Origin: Bordetella parapertussis
Lineage (GTDB): Bacteria; Pseudomonadota; Gammaproteobacteria; Burkholderiales; Burkholderiaceae_A
DNA: 64,000 nt
Reading direction: 5' to 3'
Assembly: GCA_945862985.1 (NCBI GenBank)
Contig: CAMAZF010000007.1
Coordinates: forward strand, 1-64,000
Positions within the stretch are counted from its first letter, which is position 1; every line of letters starts with the position of its first letter. Shown piece after piece: positions 34,387 through 44,198 of this stretch. The translations under genes were made by a program, and so were the position numbers. The notes under the pieces are model-generated. The model made no database searches and had not been told where the DNA came from. It saw only the letters and a program-made list of their open reading frames with translations.

Positions 34387-34703
34387 GTCTGCCTCCCTGT
34401 CCTTCACCATCGAAACCTTCGATGACCCGGAAACCGGCCAACCCACCCCCTACGGCCGTTTCAGCCGCAACTGGCAGGACGAAGAAGCCCTGGATGTGCT
34501 GATCGACAAGCTGGAGGCCGGCCAACTCAGCCACAAGCAGGCGCTGAAGCAAGCACAAAGGTTGGAAAATTCGGCTGAAAGCCAGCACACCCTACAACCT
34601 GGACATTCAGAACTTCATTGCCAACCGGCTGTGGGCACTGGGCCTGCAGGATGAAGCCACCGAGTTGTATAAACGGGCCTACAAGCAGGCACTGGCCTGG
34701 TGA
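34331..34703 (+). pseudogene. frameshifted gene of unknown function
   Basis: The frame begins MPKKKPDPAPMHPSVPTPES and runs to about LSHKQALKQAQRL; from about 34570 the sensible reading moves to another frame, with YNLDIQNFIANRLWALGLQD and EATELYKRAYKQALAW before TGA. The helical repeats of the tail look like a tetratricopeptide segment. Joined, it would be about 123 residues. It overlaps the end of the broken XRE gene, suggesting that both belonged to one operon and decayed together. Confidence 0.55.
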
Positions 34704-34886
34704 CCCATGGACAACATCGGCGTGCGACTTTTGCTGGGTGATGGCCGCTAACCCCTACATTGCGGGGGAGAGGGGTGGCAAGCAAAGATGAATTTATAAA
34801 AATGTATAAATCTGTGAGAATATTCTAAAAAGCTTTAGTCCAACAGCCATCGACGAAATGGACAATCCTTATGGGTAAACATATAT

Positions 34887-36257
34887 ATGTTTGAGAGATT
34901 TTTATTCTCGAAAGTGGAGACATGGATCGTTCTGATCCTTGTGATCGCAGGGCTTGTAGCGTCTCTGCTTTTTGCGGGCGCTGTGCGTCACTATCACCTT
35001 GGCGGAGATACACTTGGAAAGTTAGGGCCAGTTGTTGAATCACTCGCAGCCCTGCCCGCTAACGTTAAATACATTGTCCTCGGCAGAGGCGGAAAAACAG
35101 ATCTCGTAGCCGCAGAACAACGGTTCCATGATCAGTCTGGCTTCTCTTTCAACTATGCAGCTGGTTCTCGCCCAAAATCCGGCTACATTTTGGTCAACCG
35201 CTACGACGGGGATGCAGAACACTCCGTTGCGGAACTCTGGGACTTGAACTCGCAAGAAAGGGTTCACACGTGGAGTTTTGCTGGCGTTGACGAGGTATGG
35301 AAGCAATCAACACTAGAATCGAGTGTGGTGAAGAATTGGCGCGTTGATGCGGCTGAAAAACGTTTTCGAAACGCGCATTCAATGCTGACTCAGGAGGGGG
35401 ACGTTTTTAGTCAATCACACAAGTCGCCAATCGTCAAAGCAGATACCTGCTCATCTCTGTCTCTCTTCAAGGATGATTCAATTTATCATCACTCCATTGA
35501 ACGCGACCATGGCGGCAATTTCTGGGTTGCGAAGCACATTGAACCCAAATCAGTTGCAATCGGAAGCGATAACTTTTTTGACGATGGCATCGTATTAATT
35601 TCACCACGCGGCGAAGTCTTGTTTGAAAAGTCTGTGATTGCGCTACTAGACGAAAATAATTTGGGGCACCTCATATACGGTAAGGGCTTGGGGAATGATG
35701 ACCCAATTCATTTAAATGATATTGAGCCAGTTTTGGCTGACGGTCGCTATTGGAAGAGGGGTGATGTATTTCTGAGTCTTCGTCATCAATCAATGATTTT
35801 GCATTACCGGCCATCAACCAATAAAGTAATCTGGTATAAGCAAGGTCCTTGGATCCACCAACATGACGTGAACGTTCTAAATGATTATCAGATTTCAATT
35901 TTCGATAACAACGCACGACTTCAAGGCGAGCGCGACTGGAAGGTGTACGGCGTGAACAATATCGTGGTTTACGATTTTGACACCGACGAAGCGCGTTCAC
36001 CTTGGCAGATTGGCTTCGAAAAACTTGATATACGCACTAGAACCGAGGGCCGTGGCTTTGTATTTGACAACGAAGTGATTGTCGAAGAAACAAATTATGG
36101 ACGTCTGATTCAATTCTCGTCCAACGGTAGCGTAAGTTGGCAATTTATTAACCGCGCGAAGGACGGAATTATTTATCTTCTCAGTTGGTCGCGCCCGATC
36201 TCTCGTGAACTAGGTGATCTTGTTCGTGCCTCACTATATCAGCGGAGCTGCCCATGA
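34887..36257 (+). CDS. membrane-anchored arylsulfotransferase-like protein
   Basis: A 456-residue protein with one N-terminal transmembrane anchor (TWIVLILVIAGLVASLLFAG, residues about 12-31) and a large extracytoplasmic part resembling the ASST-type beta-propeller: HLNDIEPVLADGRYWKRGDV, SMILHYRPSTNKVIWYKQGP and HQHDVNVLNDYQISIFDNNA, with repeated aromatic strands and conserved histidines. Known ASST enzymes transfer sulfate between phenols without PAPS. Here the partner genes make PAPS, so its role may instead be in handling or binding a sulfated glycan. It starts a four-gene overlapping operon. GC content is lower than in region 1. Confidence 0.65.
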   Translation: MFERFLFSKVETWIVLILVIAGLVASLLFAGAVRHYHLGGDTLGKLGPVVESLAALPANVKYIVLGRGGKTDLVAAEQRFHDQSGFSFNYAAGSRPKSGYILVNRYDGDAEHSVAELWDLNSQERVHTWSFAGVDEVWKQSTLESSVVKNWRVDAAEKRFRNAHSMLTQEGDVFSQSHKSPIVKADTCSSLSLFKDDSIYHHSIERDHGGNFWVAKHIEPKSVAIGSDNFFDDGIVLISPRGEVLFEKSVIALLDENNLGHLIYGKGLGNDDPIHLNDIEPVLADGRYWKRGDVFLSLRHQSMILHYRPSTNKVIWYKQGPWIHQHDVNVLNDYQISIFDNNARLQGERDWKVYGVNNIVVYDFDTDEARSPWQIGFEKLDIRTRTEGRGFVFDNEVIVEETNYGRLIQFSSNGSVSWQFINRAKDGIIYLLSWSRPISRELGDLVRASLYQRSCP

Positions 36258-36469
36258 AGAATATTTTAATTATAATTGGTTTGACAGTCGCTAGCATGCC
36301 TGCTCACGCCTACATTGGTCCCGGCATGGGGGCTGGAGTGATTGCGTCAGTTCTCGGTATTTTGGGGGCTATCCTGCTCGCAATTGTGGGGGTGTTGTAT
36401 TACCCGATTAAACGGATGCTAAAAAAGCGAAAGGTGGGCCAGGATAAGTCTGCGGAAAAAGGCGAATGA
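36254..36469 (+). CDS. small membrane protein in sulfation operon
   Basis: A 71-residue protein with a signal-like N-terminus (ILIIIGLTVASMPAHAYIG), then a glycine-rich transmembrane helix (ASVLGILGAILLAIVGVLYY) and a basic tail (KRMLKKRKVGQDKSAEKGE). The ATG overlaps the stop of the preceding gene and its stop overlaps the next start, so it is a real operon member. Function unknown; I infer a membrane subunit of the sulfotransfer machinery. Confidence 0.7.
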   Translation: MKNILIIIGLTVASMPAHAYIGPGMGAGVIASVLGILGAILLAIVGVLYYPIKRMLKKRKVGQDKSAEKGE

Positions 36470-36858
36470 CGAACCTTGATCTGGGTTTCTGGCATTTTGC
36501 GGTTCTGTCTTTCGGCTCGATTCTGAGTTGCGATTTGCTGTTTCGCCTGCCTTTGTTCAAGAACTTGAAGAATCTAGATTATCTGCTGCGGAGAATTCTT
36601 AAGATACTGAGATCGTCACGAGTTTCCGATCACTGGAAAGAACGGGTGATGCTGGTCTACGCCTTCCAGTTGCTCCGTCTCAGCCTGGCCTTACCAGTCC
36701 TACTTCTCACTGCGCTGTCACCACTTGGTGTTGGATTGTGGGTTGCAACGGAGTCAATTGATGCTCTGATTCGATTAACTTTCGACTGGCGAATCCTGCT
36801 TGGAATCTCGGTTCTGTCTATGCTCTATTTTTCTGTCCGCAAGCGCTTTAATGCCTAA
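36466..36858 (+). CDS. membrane protein in sulfation operon
   Basis: A 130-residue protein with three or four hydrophobic segments: LGFWHFAVLSFGSILSCDLL, LSLALPVLLLTALSPLGVGL and WRILLGISVLSMLYF, separated by a basic loop (RRILKILRSSRVSDHWKER). I do not recognise the family. It overlaps its neighbours at both ends by four to eight bases, consistent with coupled translation with the sulfotransferase. Confidence 0.7.
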   Translation: MTNLDLGFWHFAVLSFGSILSCDLLFRLPLFKNLKNLDYLLRRILKILRSSRVSDHWKERVMLVYAFQLLRLSLALPVLLLTALSPLGVGLWVATESIDALIRLTFDWRILLGISVLSMLYFSVRKRFNA

Positions 36859-37870
36859 TTACTCACGCACCGACCAGTTACTCCATCAAATCGCACTCGG
36901 ATCCAATATTGTTGCTGAAGTAAGCTTTGACTTAGAAAGGCAGCTATTCTCGTCAGTGCCTCCTCGTCGTGATGCAATCTATGTGACTGGTCTTGCCCGC
37001 GCAGGAACAACCACCTTGATGCGTGGGCTCTATGAAAGCGGGGAATTTTCCTCCCTTACATATGACGACATGCCCTTTGTCCTTGCTCCCAACCTATGGC
37101 AAAAATTATCCCGGATTCAGAAAAGAAAACGTACTTCACAAGAGCGGGCACATGGCGACGGGATCTATGTTGACTTTGACTCCCCTGAGGCACTAGAGGA
37201 AGTTTTCTGGCGCATCCATTGCCAAAACGAGTATATTAGAGAAGGACAAGTTTGGAAGCACGAGGTGGATTCTGATACGATATCAGCGCTCAAGCATTAT
37301 CAGAATATTATTTGCTACAGATACGGAAAGCCGCGTTATCTAGCCAAGAATAATAATCACATTTTTCGTATCCGAAGTCTTTCTGAAGCGTTGCCAGATA
37401 CGCATTTCCTGATTTTGTTTCGCCATCCGGTTGCACAAGCCCAGAGCCTATTACAGCAGCATAAAAAATTCATTGACACAGACGCATTTACTCGTCGTTA
37501 CATGACTTGGCTGGCTCATCATGAATTCGGCGCAACGCATCTACCATTTAACATGTCTGAGTATGGCAAGTCACACGCCAATCCATTTGAGCTTCAATAC
37601 TGGATCGACCAGTGGACGAATGTTTATACATATCTCACGGGAGTTCTAGAAGAAAGCCGATTGAATCTAGTTCCAGTTAGCTATGAAAAATTATGCAATG
37701 AGCCCAGCTATTGGGCTTGGCTTTGCAATAGGTTGGACGTTCCAAATAAGCCATCTCCGTTTCGTCGATCTGAAGAAGAAAACTACCATGAACTACACGT
37801 AGATATTGATCGTGCGTTGGCAGTTCATCAAAAGTTGGTTAAATTCTCCGCCCAAGTGGCATCTGTTTAG
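36851..37870 (+). CDS. PAPS-dependent sulfotransferase
   Basis: A 339-residue sulfotransferase of the Stf0/glycan sulfotransferase superfamily. The 5'-phosphosulfate-binding loop is [20 protein letters not shown] near residue 45, and the 3'-phosphate site is [20 protein letters not shown] near 190 with its conserved Arg and Ser. It would transfer sulfate from PAPS to a hydroxyl, probably of the surface polysaccharide encoded downstream. The start ATG overlaps the preceding stop. The tail overlaps the convergent cysNC by four bases. Confidence 0.85.
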   Translation: MPNYSRTDQLLHQIALGSNIVAEVSFDLERQLFSSVPPRRDAIYVTGLARAGTTTLMRGLYESGEFSSLTYDDMPFVLAPNLWQKLSRIQKRKRTSQERAHGDGIYVDFDSPEALEEVFWRIHCQNEYIREGQVWKHEVDSDTISALKHYQNIICYRYGKPRYLAKNNNHIFRIRSLSEALPDTHFLILFRHPVAQAQSLLQQHKKFIDTDAFTRRYMTWLAHHEFGATHLPFNMSEYGKSHANPFELQYWIDQWTNVYTYLTGVLEESRLNLVPVSYEKLCNEPSYWAWLCNRLDVPNKPSPFRRSEEENYHELHVDIDRALAVHQKLVKFSAQVASV

Positions 37871-39780
37871 AGAAAATTCGTAATTTTCTCGAGATTTTCT
37901 CTGGTGTTTAATTGTGGCTTTATTATTACATGGGGGTTGCATGGCGTTTCGTAGGGGCTATCTATCCCCGTCATGTTTGGTAATTGACCATTGCGAGCTT
38001 TCTTGTATAAACCTTTTGGATCACGCTTTTCGCAAATCTCGAGTGGTGTATCAACAAACACCTCGAGGAAGTTTTCGGGGCCGATCAACTGCCGCGCCAT
38101 TTCGCGCTCGGCCCTGAAGGGGCTGATAAAGGCTGTCAAGACAATCAGGCCCGCATCCATCATCAGTTTGGCGACTTCGGCTACGCGGCGGATGTTCTCT
38201 ATCCGGTCGGCTTCAGTAAACCCCAGGTCTTTGTTCAGTCCTTGGCGGATGTTGTCACCGTCTAAGGTATAAGTGCGCTTGCCCTGGGCGTGCAATTCCT
38301 TCTCCAGAGCGTTGGCCAGTGTGGACTTGCCAGAACCAGACAAACCAGTGAACCAAATCACCTTGCCTTTGTGGCCATTCAGGTGTTCGCGTTCTTGCCG
38401 GCTAATGCTAAGAGCCTGGCGGTGTACGTTCTTTGCTCGGTGAAGGTTGTGCCGGATCATGCCAGCAGCAACCGTTGCATGGGTGAACTTATCCACCAGA
38501 ATAAAGCCACCCAGGGTGCGATTGTCGTTGTAGGGTGCAAAAACCAACGGCTTGCTTAACGCCAAGTTGGCTACGGTGATGTCGTTCAAGGCAAGTTGCT
38601 TGCACGATTCATGCGCCTGGGTGTTTACGTCCACCCGATATTTCAGTCTGGTGAGACTTGCACTGGCCCACTGGTTGGCGAGTTTCAACTCGTAAGCCCG
38701 CCCCATGTGTCCAGGTTCGTTGTGCATCCACACCAGGGTGGCTTCAAAATGGTCGGTCATTTCCAACGGCTGGTCGGCTAAAGCGATGACATCGCCACGC
38801 GATGCATCTACCTCCCGATCCAGCACCAGGGTGATGGCATCACCTGCACGGGCTTCTCTCAGGTCCCCATCAGCAGTAACGATGCGCGTGAGGGTAGCGG
38901 TCTGCCCAGACGCCGTAACACGAAGCGCATCGCCAACCGCCAAATGCCCCTCAGCAAGCGTCCCGCTGAAGCCTCTGAAGCTGGCATTTGGCCGATTCAC
39001 CCATTGCACAGGGAATGCGGCGTTGCCTTCAATTGGCTGGTCGCTCTGGAGGGTTTCCAGGCACCCGATCAAGGTAGGGCCTGGGTACCAAGGCGTGTAT
39101 TTTGAGCGCTCGGTAATGTTGTCCCCCTTGAGGGCCGAGAGTGGAATGGGGGTAATACCCATGAATCCAAGAGGCTGGGCGAGCGTTTGGAATTCGGTCA
39201 CGATGGCATCGAATACCTCTTTCTTGTAACCAACCAAATCCATCTTATTAACGGCCAGTACAACCTGCTTGATACCCACTAGAGACACCAAGTAGGCATG
39301 CCGACGTGTCTGGGTAAGCACGCCTTGGCGAGCATCAATCAGTAGTACAGCCACATCAGCTGTAGAAGCTCCAGTCACCATGTTGCGGGTGTACTGCTCG
39401 TGGCCTGGTGTGTCGGCAACAATGAACTTGCGCCTAGGCGTAGCAAAGAATCGGTAGGCTACGTCGATGGTGATGCCTTGCTCCCGCTCGGCAGCGAGGC
39501 CATCCACCAGCAGCGCAAAGTCGATCTCTTGCCCTTGGGTGCCATGCCGCTTCGAGTCAGCCTGTAAGGCAGAGAGCTGGTCATCAAACACCTGTTGTGA
39601 TTCCCATAACAGTCGCCCAATCAGCGTGCTCTTACCGTCGTCCACGCTGCCACAGGTGATGAAGCGCAGCAAACCCTGCTGAGCTTGTTGAGACATCCAG
39701 TCGTGGATGGTGGCGACTTTAGGTAAGGGCGGGGTGGACCCGTGCAATGACACCGGAGGGGTTTTCTTGGTGCGTGGCAT
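37867..39780 (-). CDS. cysNC: sulfate adenylyltransferase subunit 1 / APS kinase fusion
   Basis: A 637-residue bifunctional enzyme. The N-terminal CysN GTPase (residues about 30-450) has [22 protein letters not shown] and NKMDL; with CysD it activates sulfate to APS. The C-terminal CysC kinase (about 455-637) has the P-loop [35 protein letters not shown] and [13 protein letters not shown] and converts APS to PAPS. The fused architecture favours PAPS for sulfation rather than assimilation alone. The ATG shares one base with the cysD stop. Confidence 0.95.
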   Translation of the reverse strand: MPRTKKTPPVSLHGSTPPLPKVATIHDWMSQQAQQGLLRFITCGSVDDGKSTLIGRLLWESQQVFDDQLSALQADSKRHGTQGQEIDFALLVDGLAAEREQGITIDVAYRFFATPRRKFIVADTPGHEQYTRNMVTGASTADVAVLLIDARQGVLTQTRRHAYLVSLVGIKQVVLAVNKMDLVGYKKEVFDAIVTEFQTLAQPLGFMGITPIPLSALKGDNITERSKYTPWYPGPTLIGCLETLQSDQPIEGNAAFPVQWVNRPNASFRGFSGTLAEGHLAVGDALRVTASGQTATLTRIVTADGDLREARAGDAITLVLDREVDASRGDVIALADQPLEMTDHFEATLVWMHNEPGHMGRAYELKLANQWASASLTRLKYRVDVNTQAHESCKQLALNDITVANLALSKPLVFAPYNDNRTLGGFILVDKFTHATVAAGMIRHNLHRAKNVHRQALSISRQEREHLNGHKGKVIWFTGLSGSGKSTLANALEKELHAQGKRTYTLDGDNIRQGLNKDLGFTEADRIENIRRVAEVAKLMMDAGLIVLTAFISPFRAEREMARQLIGPENFLEVFVDTPLEICEKRDPKGLYKKARNGQLPNMTGIDSPYETPCNPHVIIKPQLNTRENLEKITNFL

Positions 39781-41255
39781 CAGAAATAACCCTCTTGTTT
39801 CTTCTTTTCCATAGACCCAGCACTGTCAGAGTCAATCTTTCTGCCCTGACGTTCGGATTGGCGGGCATGAATGATTTCAAGAAGTATGTCCTCAAGCGTT
39901 TCTGCTTCGGACTCAACCGCGCCCGTTAGCGGATAGCAGCCCAAGGTGCGAAAACGCACTTTTTTGATCTGAACCTCCTCGCCCGGCAATAGGCGGCAGC
40001 GCTCATCGTCAACCATCATGATCATCTCTGGCCGCACGACCACGGGCCGGGGCTTGGCAAAGTACAGCGGCACCATGGGGATGTTTTCCTGATAGATGTA
40101 CTGCCAGATGTCTAGCTCTGTCCAATTGCTCAAGGGAAACACACGAATGCTCTCACCCGCGCTTTTGTGAGTGTTATACAAGTTCCAGAGCTCGGGGCGC
40201 TGGTTCTTTGGATCCCAGCGATGTGTTGAAGTACGAAAGGAGAAGACGCGCTCTTTGGCACGGGACTTTTCCTCGTCACGTCGCGCACCACCAAACACCA
40301 CGTCAAATTTGTAATGGTCCAGTGCCTGCTTTAAACCCTCAGTCTTGGTGATGTCAGTGTGTAGCGCCGAGCCGTGGTCGAAGGGATTAATGTTCTTCTC
40401 GAAGGCCTCTGGGTTGGTATGCACCAGGAGGTCCATGCCGCTTTCACGTGCCATGAAATCCCGAAACAGGTACATCTCCTGAAACTTCCATCGGGTATCG
40501 ATATGCAGTAGCGGAAAAGGCGGTGGCGCCGGGTAGAACGCCTTGCGCGCCAGATGCAGCATGACCCCACTGTCTTTGCCAATGGAGTACATCATCACCG
40601 GATTCTGAGCTTCGGCCACCGCCTCACGCAGGATGTGGGTGCTCTCGGCCTCTAGGCGCTTGAGATGGGGTGAAGATGCCAGATCGGGCTTAGCGTTACC
40701 GTTCGCGCTCACTCCCTCGGGCAAAACCGGGCGGTAGGCTTGCGGGCAAAGCTGAATCTCGGCTGTGCTGGGGGTATGGCGCAAGTAAGCCACCAATGTG
40801 CCATGAGGAAAAACTGCAATCGGTTTCCCGATGTGACGTTGCAAGTCAGCGAGTGACTCCTGAATGACTGCATTGCTCAGGCTGGCCATGGGCAACCAGA
40901 AGCGGGCTCCACGCGCATCATTCGCATGCAGGCAAGGTTGCCCATTTTTTGCGCCGCCGGGCATGGGGTGCAATTGGACAAAGAGCACCCGGTCACGCCG
41001 CTTGCGGGCCTGCTCGATGGCCCACTCCAGCACCAGCCGATTCGGCGCGAGGTCGCGCTCGTCGAGCAACGACTCTTGCGTAAGCTCCTTCGGTAGCAGG
41101 CCCAGTGCGCTCAGACGCCGTTCGGCTGTGCGTTTTGTGCCTGCTTCACCCAACGCCTGCAGGTGGGCAAAGGCAAGCTCTGTATCCCAGACTTTTGGGG
41201 TGTTTAGACCAAGCTGATCAACCGACGGCGATGTCGCGAATTGTTTTTCATTCAT
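39780..41255 (-). CDS. cysD: sulfate adenylyltransferase subunit 2 with N-terminal extension
   Basis: A 491-residue protein; CysD is normally about 300. The C-terminal part from about residue 195 is canonical: [40 protein letters not shown] (the PP-loop), and [20 protein letters not shown], ending in KKKQEGYF. The first 195 residues are an extra domain with no motif I recognise (for example [20 protein letters not shown] and [20 protein letters not shown]). The single frame is uninterrupted, so this is a fusion and not an annotation error. It precedes cysNC with a one-base overlap. Confidence 0.9.
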   Translation of the reverse strand: MNEKQFATSPSVDQLGLNTPKVWDTELAFAHLQALGEAGTKRTAERRLSALGLLPKELTQESLLDERDLAPNRLVLEWAIEQARKRRDRVLFVQLHPMPGGAKNGQPCLHANDARGARFWLPMASLSNAVIQESLADLQRHIGKPIAVFPHGTLVAYLRHTPSTAEIQLCPQAYRPVLPEGVSANGNAKPDLASSPHLKRLEAESTHILREAVAEAQNPVMMYSIGKDSGVMLHLARKAFYPAPPPFPLLHIDTRWKFQEMYLFRDFMARESGMDLLVHTNPEAFEKNINPFDHGSALHTDITKTEGLKQALDHYKFDVVFGGARRDEEKSRAKERVFSFRTSTHRWDPKNQRPELWNLYNTHKSAGESIRVFPLSNWTELDIWQYIYQENIPMVPLYFAKPRPVVVRPEMIMMVDDERCRLLPGEEVQIKKVRFRTLGCYPLTGAVESEAETLEDILLEIIHARQSERQGRKIDSDSAGSMEKKKQEGYF

Positions 41256-41318
41256 TTTTCACAAGATTTATAGAGTAAAATTTGATGTAAACACAGATTA
41301 AAACACAAATTTTACAAA

Positions 41319-42107
41319 ATGCGACACATTGACCGTGAAGACCTTTTAAAGCAACTTCTTCCGATTGCCCGCTCAGCCGGGGATGCCATCATGACTGTTT
41401 ACAACTGCGGATGGACTGAGGTTAGCCACAAGAAGGATGCCAGTCCAGTGACCGAGGCTGACCTAGCAGCCCATCGAGTGCTGGCAGCTCAATTGAGCTC
41501 TGTGTTACGAGGATGTCCTGTAGTCTCGGAAGAGGACTTGGCATCTCAGGCTTATCGTCGAAGCAGCGGGTTGTTCTGGCTGGTTGACCCTCTTGACGGC
41601 ACCAAGGAGTTCATCGCCCGAAACGACGCGTTCACCGTCAACATTGCACTGATTGAAGATGGCAGATGCACACTCGGAGTGGTCTATGCTCCTGCCATCG
41701 ATTCACTGTACTGGGGTGGCGCTGGGCTGGGTGCGTTTCGTTGCACGGGCGCTCAAACGGTCGCCATTAAGGTGTCGGCTCCGAAGTCAGGAGAAACTTG
41801 TCGGGTGGTTGCCAGCAAAAGCCATTTAAATGAGGCAACCCAAACAATAATCGCGCGTCTGGGTAGTGTCAGTTTGGTCCAGGCCGGCAGCTCACTCAAG
41901 TTCTGCAGGGTGGCCGAGGGCGAAGCCGATATCTACCCCCGCTTGGCCCCTACTTGCGAGTGGGATACAGCGGCAGCACAGGCGGTGCTGGAAGGTGCAG
42001 GTGGTGTTGTCCTAGATCTTCAGGGTAGCCCCTTGCGGTATGGGAAGCCCGATGTACTCAACCCATCCTTCATTGCTACTCGCGACAAGTCGCTGATCCC
42101 GGCATGA
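41319..42107 (+). CDS. cysQ: 3'(2'),5'-bisphosphate nucleotidase CysQ
   Basis: A 262-residue inositol-monophosphatase-fold enzyme that removes PAP, the inhibitory by-product of sulfotransferases. Metal-binding motifs are SPVTEADLAAH near residue 42, VSEED near 67, and WLVDPLDGTKEFI near 84; EWDTAAAQAVLEGAGGVVLD near 212 closes the site. It is divergent from cysD across an AT-rich 63-base gap that should hold both promoters, and its stop overlaps the transporter gene. Confidence 0.93.
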   Translation: MRHIDREDLLKQLLPIARSAGDAIMTVYNCGWTEVSHKKDASPVTEADLAAHRVLAAQLSSVLRGCPVVSEEDLASQAYRRSSGLFWLVDPLDGTKEFIARNDAFTVNIALIEDGRCTLGVVYAPAIDSLYWGGAGLGAFRCTGAQTVAIKVSAPKSGETCRVVASKSHLNEATQTIIARLGSVSLVQAGSSLKFCRVAEGEADIYPRLAPTCEWDTAAAQAVLEGAGGVVLDLQGSPLRYGKPDVLNPSFIATRDKSLIPA

Positions 42108-42883
42108 TCGACGTTGCTTTTGCCGCGGCCGGGGCGTTAACTGGTTTCGTGGTGGGACTGACCGGGGTCGGAGGTGGCGCGTTGATGACTCCCATCCTGC
42201 TGATCTTTTTTGGTGTTTCGCCCACCACTGCTATTGCCACGGACCTCTGGTTTGCAGCCATCACCAAACTGGTTGGCGCTAGGGTTCATCACACCAATGG
42301 CAATGTCGACTGGCAGGTGGCCAAACGTCTGTGGCTGGGCAGCTTACCCATGGCTTTGCTAATTGTGGTCATCGTAAGCCTAGGCGCGCAAGTCGCTAAG
42401 GTGGATTGGTTAACAAAGACCATTGGCATCGTGGTGCTGATCACTGCCATCGGTTTGCTTGTGGCACCGAAGCTGGTGGCGCACGCCCGCGGCCGGCGCA
42501 TTGGGCAGCCAGAGCGTTTCAAGACCATCCAGCCAGCGCTTACCGCTGTCTCCGGCGGGATTTTGGGACTGTGCGTCGCCCTGACTTCGGTGGGTGCAGG
42601 TGCGCTGGGCAGCGTGATGCTGCTTTACCTGTACCCACTGCGGATGACGCCACACCGATTAATCGCAACTGACATCGTTCATGCTGTTCCCTTGGCCGTG
42701 GTGGCCGGACTGGGCTATTTGTTCGCCGGTATGGTGGACTGGTGGATGCTGGCCAGCCTATTGGTGGGTTCCATCCCCACCGTGCTAATTGGAAGTCTGT
42801 TGGCTGGAAAGATCTCCGGCCGAGCGATTCAGATCGCCTTGGCTGCGTTACTGGCCGCGGCAGGCATCAAAGTTCTTGTATGA
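42104..42883 (+). CDS. TauE/SafE (TSUP) family transporter
   Basis: A 259-residue membrane protein with about eight transmembrane helices in two halves, each starting with the TSUP pattern (GFVVGLTGVGGGALMTPILL; LGLCVALTSVGAGALGSVML). Family members carry sulfite, sulfonates or sulfate. Coupled by ATGA to cysQ, it probably moves an inorganic sulfur anion for this locus; direction is not evident. Confidence 0.85.
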   Translation: MIDVAFAAAGALTGFVVGLTGVGGGALMTPILLIFFGVSPTTAIATDLWFAAITKLVGARVHHTNGNVDWQVAKRLWLGSLPMALLIVVIVSLGAQVAKVDWLTKTIGIVVLITAIGLLVAPKLVAHARGRRIGQPERFKTIQPALTAVSGGILGLCVALTSVGAGALGSVMLLYLYPLRMTPHRLIATDIVHAVPLAVVAGLGYLFAGMVDWWMLASLLVGSIPTVLIGSLLAGKISGRAIQIALAALLAAAGIKVLV

Positions 42884-42931
42884 AACGATAATGCCCATCG
42901 GTGGAGCGTGGGTAATCCTCCCCATTTTAGT

Positions 42932-42960
42932 GGGGGCGCATTCAAGGGGTCAGTGCAACA
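42932..42960 (+). repeat. IS30 left inverted repeat
   Basis: Begins GGGGGCGCATTCAAGGGG and is the exact reverse complement of 44128-44156 over all 29 bases. Confidence 0.92.
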
Positions 42961-42992
42961 CCGATTTTTTAACTCTAAGATCGGAGATTGCG

Positions 42993-44138
42993 ATGACGAG
43001 CATCTACGGCCCAATGACTCCAGCACGGAAGTCGAGAATTTGGGAGCTCTGGCGGGAAGGAAGGCCCATGAGTTTTATTGCCGCAGACATTGAGAAGCCT
43101 CCAGCTACAGTCTTCTCATATTTGCTCTACCACGGCGGGATGGAACCTCGAACGAGAGCCCGTCGACCAGGTGCTCTTTCTTTTGATGAGCGAGAGACGA
43201 TCTCGCGAAGCCTTGCCCGCGGTGACAGTATGAGGGCCATTGCCAGGGCTCTCGATAGGGCGCCATCTTCTATTTCACGAGAGGTGGCTAGGAATGGCGG
43301 GATTAGTCGGTATAGGGCTGCACTTGCAGAGAAAGCTTTCCTAAAGCGCGCCAAGCGCCCAAAACCTATGCTGCTGACTGAGAACACGACCCTGCGAAAC
43401 ACCGTGTGTAGGCTTTTAGAGGAAGATTGGTCGCCGGAGCAGATTTCGGGGCGTTTAAAAGCATCACAAGCGGATGACGGATCCAACATGTACGTATCCC
43501 ATGAGACCATCTACAAGTCCCTGTTTATTCAGGCAAAAGGCGTTCTTCGTGAGGAACTCAAGAAGCATCTGAGAACGAAGAGAATGTTTCGGCATACGAG
43601 AACTCATAGGGTATCGACTAGAGGTCAGATTGCAGATGCGATCTCGATTCGTGAGCGTCCAGTCGAAGTCGAAGATCGCGCGATTCCTGGGCATTGGGAG
43701 GGAGACCTGATCATCGGGGCAAACAACACTGCCATCGCCACCGTCGTGGAGCGCCAGTCTCGGTTTACGGTGCTGTGCAAGCTTCAAAATCGCAAGGCAA
43801 ACTCAGTTGTCGGAGCGCTGACTGACCAGATGTTGCGACTGCCGCAGCATCTACTCAAAAGCCTTACATGGGATCGCGGGCAGGAGATGTCGGCTCATAA
43901 GATTTTTACAGTTGACACTGAGATGACGGTTTACTTCTGCGATCCGAGCAGCCCTTGGCAACGTGGTACAAATGAGAACACCAACGGGCTGTTGCGACAG
44001 TACTTCCCCAAAGGAAAACCGATGGGGATGTACAGTCAGTCTCAGCTAAACGAGATTGCAAACAAGCTGAACACTCGACATCGTAAGACGCTTAAATTTA
44101 AAACGCCTGCTGAGGTCTTTAACCATGTGTTGCACTGA
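42993..44138 (+). CDS. IS30 family transposase
   Basis: A 381-residue transposase with an N-terminal HTH (LSFDERETISRSLARGDSMR and AIARALDRAPSSISREVARN) and a DDE catalytic core: the first Asp in PGHWEGDLIIG, the second in SLTWDRGQEM, and the Glu in GTNENTNGLLRQYFPKG, all diagnostic of IS30. The frame is uninterrupted and of normal length, so it should be active. I chose the ATG at 42993, 33 bases inside the left repeat, over longer frames that run out of the element. Confidence 0.95.
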   Translation: MTSIYGPMTPARKSRIWELWREGRPMSFIAADIEKPPATVFSYLLYHGGMEPRTRARRPGALSFDERETISRSLARGDSMRAIARALDRAPSSISREVARNGGISRYRAALAEKAFLKRAKRPKPMLLTENTTLRNTVCRLLEEDWSPEQISGRLKASQADDGSNMYVSHETIYKSLFIQAKGVLREELKKHLRTKRMFRHTRTHRVSTRGQIADAISIRERPVEVEDRAIPGHWEGDLIIGANNTAIATVVERQSRFTVLCKLQNRKANSVVGALTDQMLRLPQHLLKSLTWDRGQEMSAHKIFTVDTEMTVYFCDPSSPWQRGTNENTNGLLRQYFPKGKPMGMYSQSQLNEIANKLNTRHRKTLKFKTPAEVFNHVLH

Positions 44139-44156
44139 CCCCTTGAATGCGCCCCC
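44128..44156 (-). repeat. IS30 right inverted repeat
   Basis: Exact 29-base reverse complement of the left end; its inner part overlaps the last codons of the transposase gene. Confidence 0.92.
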
Positions 44157-44198
44157 TCTAACCTGAGGGAGGATTGCCCAAGAAAATGGTGCGAAAGG

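Larger units (their letters stand above)
42932..44156 (+). mobile_element. IS30-family insertion sequence
   Basis: A complete element of 1225 bases bounded by perfect 29-base inverted repeats and carrying one transposase gene. It sits between the TSUP transporter gene and wbuC without breaking either. The left and right outer flanks also resemble each other in inverted orientation (GGGTAATCCTCCC before, GGGCAATCCTCCC after on the opposite strand), so the true ends may lie up to 20 bases further out. Confidence 0.92.

Noticed and set aside
33601-34446. 281-residue minus-strand gene
   Set aside because: It runs opposite three plus-strand genes with clear HTH character and shows no recognisable domain itself.
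26214-34703. Integron cassette array
   Set aside because: Many same-strand toxin-antitoxin modules suggested it, but I found no integrase and no repeated attC-type sites between modules.
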